From: CAXNKH01 sp049296795
Lineage (GTDB): Bacteria; Pseudomonadota; Gammaproteobacteria; Burkholderiales; Burkholderiaceae_C
Length of the DNA: 64,000 nucleotides
Reading direction: 5' to 3'
NCBI GenBank assembly: GCA_049296795.1
Contig: JBAQTC010000013.1
Coordinates: 119,456 to 183,455, forward strand
In this document: piece by piece, positions 34,253-42,014 of the stretch
Layout of the letters: each line of letters starts with the position of its first letter
Position numbering within the stretch: the first letter of the stretch is position 1
Notes under the pieces: model-generated
The model's database searches: none
Told to the model about the DNA's origin: nothing
What the model saw: only the letters and a program-made list of their open reading frames with translations
Program-made: the position numbers and the translations under genes

Positions 34253-35166
34253 GCCCAGCGAAATTCCCCGTCGCTGTGGTGGGTGTCGGCAATATGGGTG
34301 GCGCCATGGCCGCGCATCTACTGGAACAAGCTTGGCCAGTACGGGTCAGCGATATCGATGCGAACAAAGTCCGAGAGCTGCAGGCACTGGGGGCCTTGTC
34401 GCTGGAGTCCACATCCCGCACACAACTCGATTGCCAGGCCCTGATCGTTTGCGTGGTTGATGCCGAGCAAACCGAGCAGCTGCTGTTTGGCCGTGCGGCT
34501 TGGGCTAGCCGACTCAGGCCGGGGGCTACGGTCTTGCTGTGCCCCACACTGGCGCCACAAGCGGTGGAGGCGTTGGCTCTGCGTTTGAATCAATGCGGAC
34601 TGTACGCCATCGATGCGCCCATGTCAGGCGGGCCCATACGGGCACGTGATGGCTCCATGAGCTTGATGCTGGCTTGCGACAACGCTGTGTTCTCTAGCAA
34701 CGCCGCCCTTTTGGCGGCCTTGTCGTCCCGGATTTTTCGGGTCAGTGAGCGTATTGGCGATGGCGCTCGGACCAAGCTCGTGAACAACCTGCTGGCAGCT
34801 ATCAACTTGGTCGGTGCGGCAGAAGCATTGGCGTTGGCCAAACAGCTGGGGCTCGATATGGGCAGAACTCTGAACGTGATTGAGCACTCCAGTGGCCAGA
34901 GCTGGATCGGCTCGGACCGGATGCGCCGAGCTTTGGCGGGAGATTTTGAGCCAAGAGCCCATGTCAGTTTGCTGGAAAAAGACACGCGATTGGCGCTGCA
35001 GGCCGCAGTAGCTGTGGGTTTTAAGGGCCCCCTGGGGGCTGCGGCTCGCGATGTTTTTACAGCGGCCAGTGCCGCTGGTCTGGCTGAACTCGACGACGCG
35101 GCCATTTTGCAATGGCTCGAGGTTTCGGTGGGGGCCAACAACCCCAGCCAGTCGTTCACGGGCTGA
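34249..35166 (+). CDS. NAD(P)-dependent beta-hydroxyacid dehydrogenase family protein
   Basis: A 305-residue member of the 3-hydroxyisobutyrate dehydrogenase superfamily. It has an N-terminal Rossmann domain with GVGNMGGAMA, the substrate motif DAPMSGGPIRARDGS and catalytic Lys in KLVNNLLAAINLVG. Such enzymes oxidise 3-hydroxyisobutyrate, tartronate semialdehyde or similar; the substrate here cannot be fixed. It is translationally coupled to rodA, although a shared function is not evident. Confidence 0.85.
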   Translation: MSPAKFPVAVVGVGNMGGAMAAHLLEQAWPVRVSDIDANKVRELQALGALSLESTSRTQLDCQALIVCVVDAEQTEQLLFGRAAWASRLRPGATVLLCPTLAPQAVEALALRLNQCGLYAIDAPMSGGPIRARDGSMSLMLACDNAVFSSNAALLAALSSRIFRVSERIGDGARTKLVNNLLAAINLVGAAEALALAKQLGLDMGRTLNVIEHSSGQSWIGSDRMRRALAGDFEPRAHVSLLEKDTRLALQAAVAVGFKGPLGAAARDVFTAASAAGLAELDDAAILQWLEVSVGANNPSQSFTG

Positions 35167-35167
35167 G

Positions 35168-35196
35168 TTGGCCCAGTCGCCTTACCCCACTAAAAT
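35168..35196 (+). promoter_or_regulatory. Candidate tldD promoter placing +1 at the start codon
   Basis: TTGGCC (35168-35173), a 17-nt spacer and TAAAAT (35191-35196). The tldD ATG at 35203 begins 7 nt after the last -10 base, which is where transcription normally starts. No Shine-Dalgarno lies between. The mRNA would be leaderless if this promoter is used. Confidence 0.55.
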
Positions 35197-35202
35197 ACCC
35201 AC

Positions 35203-36663
35203 ATGATCTCTCGTGAACCCACCCTCGAACGTCTGGCCATTGCCCAAGACCTGCTGCTGACGCCTTTTGGCCTGACGCCTGCGCACCTGAACCGCGCGTT
35301 GGCTGAAATCAAGGCGCGCCAAGTGGATGAGGCCGACTTGTACTTTCAAACCACACGCAGCGAAGGCTGGAGTTTGGAGGAGGGCATTGTCAAGACCGGT
35401 TCTTTCAGCATCGACCAAGGCGTTGGGGTGCGGGCTGTGAGTGGTGAGAAAACCGCTTTTGCCTACTCTGATGATATCTCTGAGGCGTCCTTGCTCGACG
35501 CCGCCCGCACCGTGCGAACCATCTCCAGCGCCCATCAGACGGGTCGCGTCAAGACTGCGAAATCACGTTTTGCTTCGGCGCGTTCCCTTTATTCTGGACT
35601 GGATCCGATCGCCAGCTTAGACAGCACGGCCAAGGTTAAGCTGCTCGAACGGGTTGAGCAATTGGCCAGGGCCAAGGATCCGCGCGTGGCCCAGGTCATG
35701 GCGGGGCTGGCTTGTGAACATGATGTGGTACTGGTAGCACGCGCCGATGGCACGCTGGCTGCTGATATTCGTCCCCTGGTTCGACTCTCGGTCACCGTGA
35801 TTGCCGAGCAAAATGGACGCCGTGAAGTGGGTTCTGCCGGAGGCGGCGGCCGTTTTGGTCTGGCTTTCTTTGACGAAGAATGCATCAACGGCTATGTCTT
35901 GGAGGCGGTCAGGGCTGCTTTGACGAATTTGGAGGCACGACCGGCGCCCGCCGGTGTCATGACAGTGGTGTTGGGGCCGGGTTGGCCCGGCGTCTTGTTG
36001 CACGAAGCCATTGGCCACGGCCTGGAAGGCGACTTCAATCGCAAGGGCTCCAGTGCTTTTGCCGGGCGCATAGGTCAACGGGTTGCGGCCAAAGGGGTGA
36101 CCGTGTTGGACGATGGCACCCTGGATCAGCGACGCGGCTCACTCAATGTAGATGATGAGGGCAACACCAGTCAGCGTAATGTGCTGATTGAAGATGGCGT
36201 GCTCAAAGGCTATTTGCAGGACGCCATGAACGCCCGCTTGATGAAGGTCAAGCCCACTGGCAACGGTCGGCGTGAAAGCTATGCCCATGTGCCGATGCCT
36301 CGCATGACCAATACCTATATGTTGGGCGGTGACAAGGCACCTGAGGAAATTGTGGCGAGTATCAAAAAAGGCCTGTATGCCACTAACTTTGGCGGGGGTC
36401 AGGTCGACATCACGTCGGGAAAATTCGTGTTTTCTGCCAGCGAAGCGTTTTGGGTTGAGAACGGGAAAATCCTTTACCCGGTCAAAGGGGCAACGATTGT
36501 TGGGAATGGGCCCGACGCGCTAACCCGCGTCAGCATGATAGGTAACGACATGAAGCTCGACAGTGGTGTCGGTACTTGTGGCAAAGAAGGTCAGAGCGTG
36601 CCCGTGGGGGTCGGCCAGCCCAGTTTACGGATCGACGGTCTGACGGTGGGTGGAACTGCCTGA
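35203..36663 (+). CDS. tldD: Metalloprotease TldD
   Basis: A 486-residue TldD/PmbA-family zinc protease. The metal site HEAIGH is at 267-272, followed by GLEGDFNRKGSSAFAGRIGQ, and the C-terminus ends in a glycine-rich conserved segment (GTCGKEGQSVPVGVGQPS). TldD acts with TldE (PmbA) on unfolded peptides, modified peptides such as microcin precursors and the antitoxin CcdA. pmbA is not in the window. The DAHP synthase leader begins 24 nt after its stop. Confidence 0.95.
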   Translation: MISREPTLERLAIAQDLLLTPFGLTPAHLNRALAEIKARQVDEADLYFQTTRSEGWSLEEGIVKTGSFSIDQGVGVRAVSGEKTAFAYSDDISEASLLDAARTVRTISSAHQTGRVKTAKSRFASARSLYSGLDPIASLDSTAKVKLLERVEQLARAKDPRVAQVMAGLACEHDVVLVARADGTLAADIRPLVRLSVTVIAEQNGRREVGSAGGGGRFGLAFFDEECINGYVLEAVRAALTNLEARPAPAGVMTVVLGPGWPGVLLHEAIGHGLEGDFNRKGSSAFAGRIGQRVAAKGVTVLDDGTLDQRRGSLNVDDEGNTSQRNVLIEDGVLKGYLQDAMNARLMKVKPTGNGRRESYAHVPMPRMTNTYMLGGDKAPEEIVASIKKGLYATNFGGGQVDITSGKFVFSASEAFWVENGKILYPVKGATIVGNGPDALTRVSMIGNDMKLDSGVGTCGKEGQSVPVGVGQPSLRIDGLTVGGTA

Positions 36664-36674
36664 GCCGGCTGTGT

Positions 36675-36680
36675 TACATT
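36675..36680 (+). promoter_or_regulatory. Candidate -10 element for the aro leader transcript
   Basis: TACATT, preceded by TGTGT, ends 7 nt before the leader-peptide ATG at 36688. No good -35 is seen (TGGAAC at 36651 is the best at 18-nt spacing, inside the end of tldD). If used, the leader peptide would be translated from a leaderless or nearly leaderless RNA. Confidence 0.35.
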
Positions 36681-36687
36681 GATCCCC

Positions 36688-36756
36688 ATGAATTCAGTTT
36701 CTTTTTATTTTTCTTATTTTTGGATCTCAAGCGCCGCCGGCGGTAGAGAGTTCTGA
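36688..36756 (+). CDS. Aromatic amino acid leader peptide (attenuation), 22 residues
   Basis: An ATG opens MNSVSFYFSYFWISSAAGGR-EF and stops at 36754-36756. Codons 6-12 (36703-36723) read Phe-Tyr-Phe-Ser-Tyr-Phe-Trp: six of seven are aromatic and all three aromatic amino acids occur. It precedes a DAHP synthase gene and overlaps the first of three mutually exclusive RNA segments. Shortage of charged tRNA-Phe, -Tyr or -Trp should stall the ribosome here. No Shine-Dalgarno is visible. This gene is shorter than usual automated cut-offs. Confidence 0.85.
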   Translation: MNSVSFYFSYFWISSAAGGREF

Positions 36757-36817
36757 ACGTAGTCCAACAAAACGTCCTGAATCTACAAAAACCGCCGGCC
36801 TCCCCGGCGGTTTTTTT
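36737..36817 (+). promoter_or_regulatory. Transcription attenuator of the DAHP synthase gene
   Basis: CCGGCGGT at 36737-36744 (segment 2) is identical to CCGGCGGT at 36804-36811 (segment 4). Both can pair with ACCGCCGG at 36791-36798 (segment 3). Pairing 3-4 gives a terminator followed by seven Ts; pairing 2-3 prevents it. Segment 2 starts 13 nt after the leader Trp codon and 10 nt before its stop, so a ribosome stalled at the aromatic codons frees it and a ribosome at the stop codon covers it. Confidence 0.85.
36787..36817 (+). terminator. Rho-independent terminator (attenuator) ahead of DAHP synthase
   Basis: An 8-bp all-paired GC-rich stem (ACCGCCGG / CCGGCGGT) with loop CCTCC is followed by T7 (36811-36817). 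Flanking A and T runs can lengthen the stem. Placed 31 nt after the leader peptide stop, and also able to end tldD transcription. Confidence 0.92.
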
Positions 36818-36903
36818 ATGTGAAAAATCCCCAAGTTTGAGGGGTCGGAGCCAAGGGTTGTGAAACCAAGGCGCGGTGACCTCAACGCAATAGGAGCCAT
36901 GTG

Positions 36904-38028
36904 ATGAATTCCAAAGCCACTTCAAGCAGCGATGCCTGGTATGCGAACCCGATCGACAAAACCAGTCAGACCGATGACGAGCGTATCAAGGACATCACGG
37001 TGTTACCTCCGCCCGAACATTTGATCCGGTTTTTCCCAATCCGTGGCACATCGGTTGAAAGCCTGATCACCCGCACACGACGTTCGATTCATAACATCAT
37101 GGTGGCCAAAGACGACCGGTTGCTGGTGATCATCGGCCCCTGCTCGATTCACGATCCGGCGGCCGCAGTGGACTATGCCCGACGCCTCAAGCAAGTGCGT
37201 GATCAGTACGCTGACAGTTTGGAAATCGTGATGCGGGTTTATTTCGAAAAACCACGGACCACGGTGGGTTGGAAAGGCTTGATCAACGACCCCTACCTGG
37301 ATGAAAGTTTCCGGATCGACGAAGGCTTGCGCATAGCGCGGCAGCTGCTGATTGAGATCAACCGGATCGGCTTGCCCGCTGCCAGCGAGTTTCTGGATGT
37401 CATTTCTCCCCAGTACATCGGTGACTTGATCTCCTGGGGTGCGATTGGTGCTCGCACTACCGAGAGCCAGGTTCACCGTGAGCTGGCCTCAGGCATTTCT
37501 GCGCCGATCGGATTCAAGAATGGAACTGACGGCAATATCAAAATAGCCACCGATGCCATTCAAGCGGCTGCGCGCGGCCACCACTTTTTATCAGTCCACA
37601 AAAACGGTCAAGTAGCGGTGGTTCAGACCCGTGGCAACAAGGACTGCCACGTCATTCTTCGTGGTGGAAAATCGACCAATTACGATGCAGCCAGCGTGGC
37701 CGAGGCTTGTCAGGATTTGCTTGCTGCCAAATTGCCGACCAGCTTGATGGTCGATTGCAGTCATGCCAACAGCAGCAAGAAATATGAAAAACAACTGGCG
37801 GTGGCGCAAGACATTGCCAGCCAAATCGCTTCAGGCTCGCGCCATATTTTTGGCGTGATGATTGAGAGCCATTTGCAGGCCGGGTCACAGAAGTTCACCC
37901 CGGGTAAAGATGATGTAACAGCGTTGAACTATGGCCAAAGTATCACGGATGGCTGCCTGGGTTGGGATGATTCCATGCAGGCGCTCGAGGTCTTGTCGCA
38001 GGCGGTTAAGCAGCGAAGATCAGCCTGA
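36904..38028 (+). CDS. aroG: 3-deoxy-7-phosphoheptulonate (DAHP) synthase, class I
   Basis: A 374-residue type I-alpha DAHP synthase that condenses phosphoenolpyruvate and erythrose 4-phosphate, the first step to Phe, Tyr and Trp. Conserved segments are IGPCSIHDP, RVYFEKPRTTVGWKGLINDP, GARTTESQVHRE, GFKNGTDG and DCSHANS. Which amino acid inhibits it cannot be read from sequence with confidence; the symbol is by family. The ATG at 36904 is chosen because AGGAG (36892-36896) is 7 nt away. The preceding GTG (36901) is too close. Expression is probably attenuated by the leader upstream. Confidence 0.93.
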   Translation: MNSKATSSSDAWYANPIDKTSQTDDERIKDITVLPPPEHLIRFFPIRGTSVESLITRTRRSIHNIMVAKDDRLLVIIGPCSIHDPAAAVDYARRLKQVRDQYADSLEIVMRVYFEKPRTTVGWKGLINDPYLDESFRIDEGLRIARQLLIEINRIGLPAASEFLDVISPQYIGDLISWGAIGARTTESQVHRELASGISAPIGFKNGTDGNIKIATDAIQAAARGHHFLSVHKNGQVAVVQTRGNKDCHVILRGGKSTNYDAASVAEACQDLLAAKLPTSLMVDCSHANSSKKYEKQLAVAQDIASQIASGSRHIFGVMIESHLQAGSQKFTPGKDDVTALNYGQSITDGCLGWDDSMQALEVLSQAVKQRRSA

Positions 38029-38058
38029 CATCTTGATCGTCGGGCTTTGGACCTGACC

Positions 38059-39441
38059 TCAAGCGGCCAGGGCTTTGAGCAGTTTTTGGTGGATTGCGCC
38101 GAAGCTGCCATTGCTCATGCAGACAATGTGGTCGCCCGGCTTGGCGCTGGCCAGTACCTGTTCCAGCAAGGTGTCCAGGTTGTCGGCAACCTGGGCTTTG
38201 GCCCCCATGCTTGACAGTGCGACGCGAGCATCCCAGCCCAAGCCGCCTGAGTGACAAAACACCAGATCAGCATCTTCCAAGCTCCAAGGCAATTGGGCTT
38301 TCATGGCACCGAGTTTCATGGTGTTGCTGCGAGGCTCGAACAGCGCCAAGATGCGTTGTTGGGTACCGAGCTTGCGCCTGAGTCCATCCAGCGTGGTCCG
38401 AATGGCGGTCGGATGGTGCGCAAAATCATCGTAGACCGTGATCAGGCCGTTCCCAAGACTGACGCTGCCGCAGATCTCCATGCGGCGCTTAACGTTCTGA
38501 AACTGACCCAGGGCCTGAGCGGCCAATGCGGGCGCAACCCCTAAATGCTCCGCTGCCGCAATAGTGGCCAGAGCATTCAGTTGGTTGTGAACGCCTGTTA
38601 GCGCCCACTTCACTTTTGCAACAGATTGACCGTGCTTGTGAACTTCAAATTCATGGGGTTCGCCATGGGCCGTGAAATCGCTCACGGCTGCGCCGAAGCT
38701 GCGCAGTTCGCTCCAGCAGCCTTGAGTCAGCACCCGGCTCAGACTTTCCTCCAGACCATTGACCACGACCCGGCCCGTTGCCGGTACGGTTCGGACCAAA
38801 TGATGAAACTGCCGCTCGATCGCAGCGAGATCGTCAAAAATATCGGCGTGATCGAATTCCAGGTTATTGAGCACGGCAGTGCGGGGGCGGTAGTGCACAA
38901 ACTTGCTGCGTTTGTCGAAGAAAGCCGTGTCGTATTCGTCGGCTTCAATCACAAAGGGCTTGCCCTGTCCGAGCCGCGCTGAGACACCAAAATTCAGGGG
39001 GACGCCACCGACTAGGAAGCCGGGTTGCAGTCCCGCTTGCTCTAGCACCCAAGCCAGCATGGAGGTGGTGGTGGTTTTTCCATGGGTGCCGGCAACCGCT
39101 AACACATGGCGGCCTTGCAGTACATGCTCAGCCAGCCATTGGGGACCGCTGGTGTAGGGCAGACCCGCATTCAAAATCGCTTCCATCAAGGGGAATTTGG
39201 GGTTGCCATCGGGGCCATGGGAGCGGCTCACCACATTACCCACCACGTAGACATCGGCTTGCAAGCTGAGTTGATCGGCAGAAAAACCTTCAATCAAATC
39301 GATCCCCAAGGACCTGAGTTGATCGCTCATCGGGGGGTAAACGCCGCTGTCGCAACCCGTGACCCGATGGCCGGCCTCGCGTGCCAAGGCAGCCAGACCG
39401 CCCATGAATGTGCCGCATATGCCGAGAATGTGAATGTGCAT
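38059..39441 (-). CDS. mpl: UDP-MurNAc:L-Ala-gamma-D-Glu-meso-DAP ligase Mpl
   Basis: A 460-residue Mur-ligase relative that re-attaches recycled murein tripeptide to UDP-MurNAc. The N-terminus MHIHILGICGTFMGGLAALA and IEADEYDTAFFDKRSKF distinguish Mpl from MurC; AVAGTHGKTTTTSML is the ATP loop. Together with AmpD (50077) it indicates an intact wall-recycling route. On the minus strand TAGAAT ends 6 nt before the ATG and no Shine-Dalgarno is visible. It is divergent from the thioredoxin-like gene. Confidence 0.95.
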   Translation of the reverse strand: MHIHILGICGTFMGGLAALAREAGHRVTGCDSGVYPPMSDQLRSLGIDLIEGFSADQLSLQADVYVVGNVVSRSHGPDGNPKFPLMEAILNAGLPYTSGPQWLAEHVLQGRHVLAVAGTHGKTTTTSMLAWVLEQAGLQPGFLVGGVPLNFGVSARLGQGKPFVIEADEYDTAFFDKRSKFVHYRPRTAVLNNLEFDHADIFDDLAAIERQFHHLVRTVPATGRVVVNGLEESLSRVLTQGCWSELRSFGAAVSDFTAHGEPHEFEVHKHGQSVAKVKWALTGVHNQLNALATIAAAEHLGVAPALAAQALGQFQNVKRRMEICGSVSLGNGLITVYDDFAHHPTAIRTTLDGLRRKLGTQQRILALFEPRSNTMKLGAMKAQLPWSLEDADLVFCHSGGLGWDARVALSSMGAKAQVADNLDTLLEQVLASAKPGDHIVCMSNGSFGAIHQKLLKALAA

Positions 39442-39495
39442 TGGTCAATTCTAGGGGATGGCATGCGCCAGTCTCTGGCCGTGCACAATACAAGC

Positions 39496-40071
39496 ATGGC
39501 AACGATCAAACCAGAAATCACTGCGGAAAGTTCCATCGCCAGGGGCTGGCTAAGGCGACACTGGTTGCTGGGGGCGGTCGCGGCTGTGGCGGCAGTCTCG
39601 GGTGCCGTCTTGGCTTGGCGAAAAAGCGGGTTGGGGCCGCAGTCACTTCAAGCAGAAAAGCGTCTTTGGAACTCCAGTTTTCTGACACCGGACGCAAGCC
39701 CGGTAGCCATGTCTTCCTTAAAAGGTCGTCCCTTAGTGCTGAATTTTTGGGCCACTTGGTGTCCCCCATGTGTGGAGGAATTTGATTTATTAGACGCCTT
39801 TTACAAGAAAAATGCCGCCAATGGTTGGCAAGTTCTTGGATTGGCCTTGGATCAAGAAAATTCAGTGAAACGTTTTTTAGCTCAATCTCCAGTGGCTTTT
39901 CCGATAGCGATGGGGGGATTGGAGGGCGCTGCGATGGGTAAATCCTTGGGCAACAGCACGGGCGGCTTGCCATTCACCGTGGTTTTGGATCGGGATGGCT
40001 TGATTCGTCAACGTAAAATGGGCCAACTTTCGCAGCAAGACTTACAGGCTTGGCGTGAAATGATCCGCTGA
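39496..40071 (+). CDS. TlpA-like membrane-anchored thioredoxin
   Basis: A 191-residue protein with one N-terminal transmembrane segment (about 23-42) and a periplasmic thioredoxin fold. The redox motif is WATWCPPCVEEF. Family members reduce disulfides in the periplasm, for example in cytochrome c maturation. The ATG at 39496 is used; the longer upstream frame is antisense to mpl. No redox partner gene is adjacent. Confidence 0.85.
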   Translation: MATIKPEITAESSIARGWLRRHWLLGAVAAVAAVSGAVLAWRKSGLGPQSLQAEKRLWNSSFLTPDASPVAMSSLKGRPLVLNFWATWCPPCVEEFDLLDAFYKKNAANGWQVLGLALDQENSVKRFLAQSPVAFPIAMGGLEGAAMGKSLGNSTGGLPFTVVLDRDGLIRQRKMGQLSQQDLQAWREMIR

Positions 40072-40128
40072 AATTTAGCCGATAGACGATCTCGAAAGCG
40101 TTTTAGTAAAAATCGTCAAACGCAATCA

Positions 40129-40169
40129 ATGTAAATTTTGATGAGTCTTTAAGCTATTTGATGTAAATT
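40129..40169 (+). promoter_or_regulatory. Paired ATGTAAATT direct repeats upstream of accB
   Basis: ATGTAAATT occurs at 40129-40137 and 40161-40169, 32 bp (three helical turns) apart, in an AT-rich 128-bp region ahead of accB. Same-face spacing suits a protein-binding pair, or the copies may be overlapping -10 elements. No regulator is assigned. Confidence 0.35.
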
Positions 40170-40199
40170 CAGCCTTATTTAGAAGATTTTGGAGTATCC

Positions 40200-40646
40200 A
40201 TGGACTTGAGAAAACTAAAGACACTGATTGACTTGGTGTCTGAATCCAACGTCTCGGAATTGGAAATTACCGAAGCCGAGGGCAAGATCCGGATTGTCAA
40301 AGGGGGCTATCTCCCGGCCCAGGTGGCAGCTGTGCCGCTGGTCGCTGCAGCGCCTGTGGTGCAGCCGGCCCAGGTGGTTGCTGTTGAGGTGGCAGCGCCG
40401 AACGAATCAACTGACCATGCGGTGAAATCGCCGATGGTGGGTTCTTTTTATCGTGGCGCCAGTCCCGGGGCTAAGCCCTTTGTTGAAGTGGGTGACAGCA
40501 TTAAATTGGGGCAGACCCTGTGCATTATCGAGGCCATGAAAATCCTCAATGAGATCGAGTCTGACAAGGCTGGAACCCTCAAGCAGATTCTCTGTGAGAA
40601 CGGACAGGCAGTGGAATACGGGCAATCCATGTTCATCATCGAGTAA
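40200..40646 (+). CDS. accB: Biotin carboxyl carrier protein AccB
   Basis: A 148-residue carrier subunit of acetyl-CoA carboxylase. It has an N-terminal helical segment, an Ala/Val/Pro linker (about 38-70) and a biotinyl domain (about 73-148) with the biotin attachment Lys K114 in EAMKI. The thumb-region motif SPMVGSFYRGASPGAKPFV is typical of AccB. TTGGAG precedes the ATG. It is followed by accC after 10 nt. Confidence 0.95.
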   Translation: MDLRKLKTLIDLVSESNVSELEITEAEGKIRIVKGGYLPAQVAAVPLVAAAPVVQPAQVVAVEVAAPNESTDHAVKSPMVGSFYRGASPGAKPFVEVGDSIKLGQTLCIIEAMKILNEIESDKAGTLKQILCENGQAVEYGQSMFIIE

Positions 40647-40656
40647 AGCTGGAACG

Positions 40657-42006
40657 ATGTTTAAAAAAATATTGGTTGCCAATCGTGGCGAAATTGCCCT
40701 GAGAATTCAGCGCGCTTGTCGTGAACTCGGGGTGAGGGCTGTGATGGTTTACTCTGAGGCCGATCGCGAGGCGAAATACGTCAAGCTGGCCGAAGAGGCC
40801 GTCTGTATCGGGCCCGCCGCATCGGCACTGAGCTATTTGAATATGCCGGCGATCATTGCGGCGGCCGAAGTGACCGACGCCGAAGCCATTCATCCCGGCT
40901 ATGGATTCTTGAGCGAGAACGCGGGGTTTGCTGATCGGGTCGAAAAAAGCGGATTTCAGTTCATCGGACCGACTGCCAAATCGATTCGAACCATGGGTGA
41001 CAAGGTGTCGGCCAAACAGGCCATGATCAAGGCTGGTGTGCCTTGTGTTCCCGGTTCCGAGGGTGAACTGCCGGACAATCCTCAGTTGATTCGAAACATT
41101 GCCAAGAAAGTTGGCTATCCTGTCATCATCAAGGCGGCCGGCGGTGGTGGCGGGCGAGGCATGCGGGTGGTGCATACCGAAGCGGCCTTGCTCAATGCCG
41201 TCGAATTAACCAAGGCCGAGGCTGGAACCGCTTTTGGTAATCCAGCGGTGTACCTCGAGAAATTCCTGATCAACCCGCGCCATATTGAAATCCAAGTCAT
41301 GGCGGACAAGCACAAAAATGCGGTGTATTTGGGTGAGCGGGATTGTTCGATGCAGCGTCGTCACCAAAAAATCATCGAAGAAGCACCAGCCCCAGGTATT
41401 GCCCGAAAACTGATTGAAAAAATTGGTGAAAGATGTGTGGCTGCCTGCAAGAAAATTGAGTATCGAGGTGCGGGAACTTTTGAGTTTCTGTATGAGGAGG
41501 GTGAGTTCTACTTCATCGAGATGAACACCCGAGTTCAGGTAGAGCATCCGGTAACGGAGTGGATCACCGGGATCGATATTGTGAAAACCCAGATCATGGT
41601 GGCAGCCGGTGAAAAATTGCCTTTCACCCAGCGCCAGATCCAAATTCGGGGTCATGCCATTGAGTGTCGCATCAATGCAGAAGATCCCTATAAATTCACC
41701 CCATCGCCTGGGCGAATTACCATGTGGCACGCCCCGGGTGGACCTGGGGTTCGGGTTGACTCCCATGCGTACACCAATTATTTTGTTCCACCGAACTATG
41801 ACTCCATGATAGGCAAGCTCATTGTTCATGGCGACACGCGCGAGCAGGCCATGACCCGGATGCAAACCGCATTGTCTGAAACCGTGGTCGAGGGCATTAA
41901 CACCAATATCCCATTGCACCGGGAGTTGATGGCAGACGCCAGATTCATGGCGGGCGGCACCAATATTCATTACTTGGAAGAGTGGTTGAGGCGGCGCAAG
42001 CCTTGA
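40657..42006 (+). CDS. accC: Biotin carboxylase AccC
   Basis: A 449-residue ATP-grasp enzyme that carboxylates biotin on AccB using bicarbonate. Motifs are KILVANRGEIALRI, HPGYGFLSEN, KAAGGGGGRGMRVV, the ERDCSMQRRHQKIIEEAPAP segment and EMNTRVQVEHPVTE. The ATG at 40657 is the family start; an upstream in-frame extension runs through accB. accB-accC is the standard operon. Confidence 0.96.
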   Translation: MFKKILVANRGEIALRIQRACRELGVRAVMVYSEADREAKYVKLAEEAVCIGPAASALSYLNMPAIIAAAEVTDAEAIHPGYGFLSENAGFADRVEKSGFQFIGPTAKSIRTMGDKVSAKQAMIKAGVPCVPGSEGELPDNPQLIRNIAKKVGYPVIIKAAGGGGGRGMRVVHTEAALLNAVELTKAEAGTAFGNPAVYLEKFLINPRHIEIQVMADKHKNAVYLGERDCSMQRRHQKIIEEAPAPGIARKLIEKIGERCVAACKKIEYRGAGTFEFLYEEGEFYFIEMNTRVQVEHPVTEWITGIDIVKTQIMVAAGEKLPFTQRQIQIRGHAIECRINAEDPYKFTPSPGRITMWHAPGGPGVRVDSHAYTNYFVPPNYDSMIGKLIVHGDTREQAMTRMQTALSETVVEGINTNIPLHRELMADARFMAGGTNIHYLEEWLRRRKP

Positions 42007-42014
42007 CTCCCCGT

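Noticed and set aside
36899..36904. ATGTGATG minimal frame at the aroG start
   Set aside because: An ATG-TGA minimal frame overlapping the real start is probably chance; AGGAG is best spaced for the ATG at 36904.
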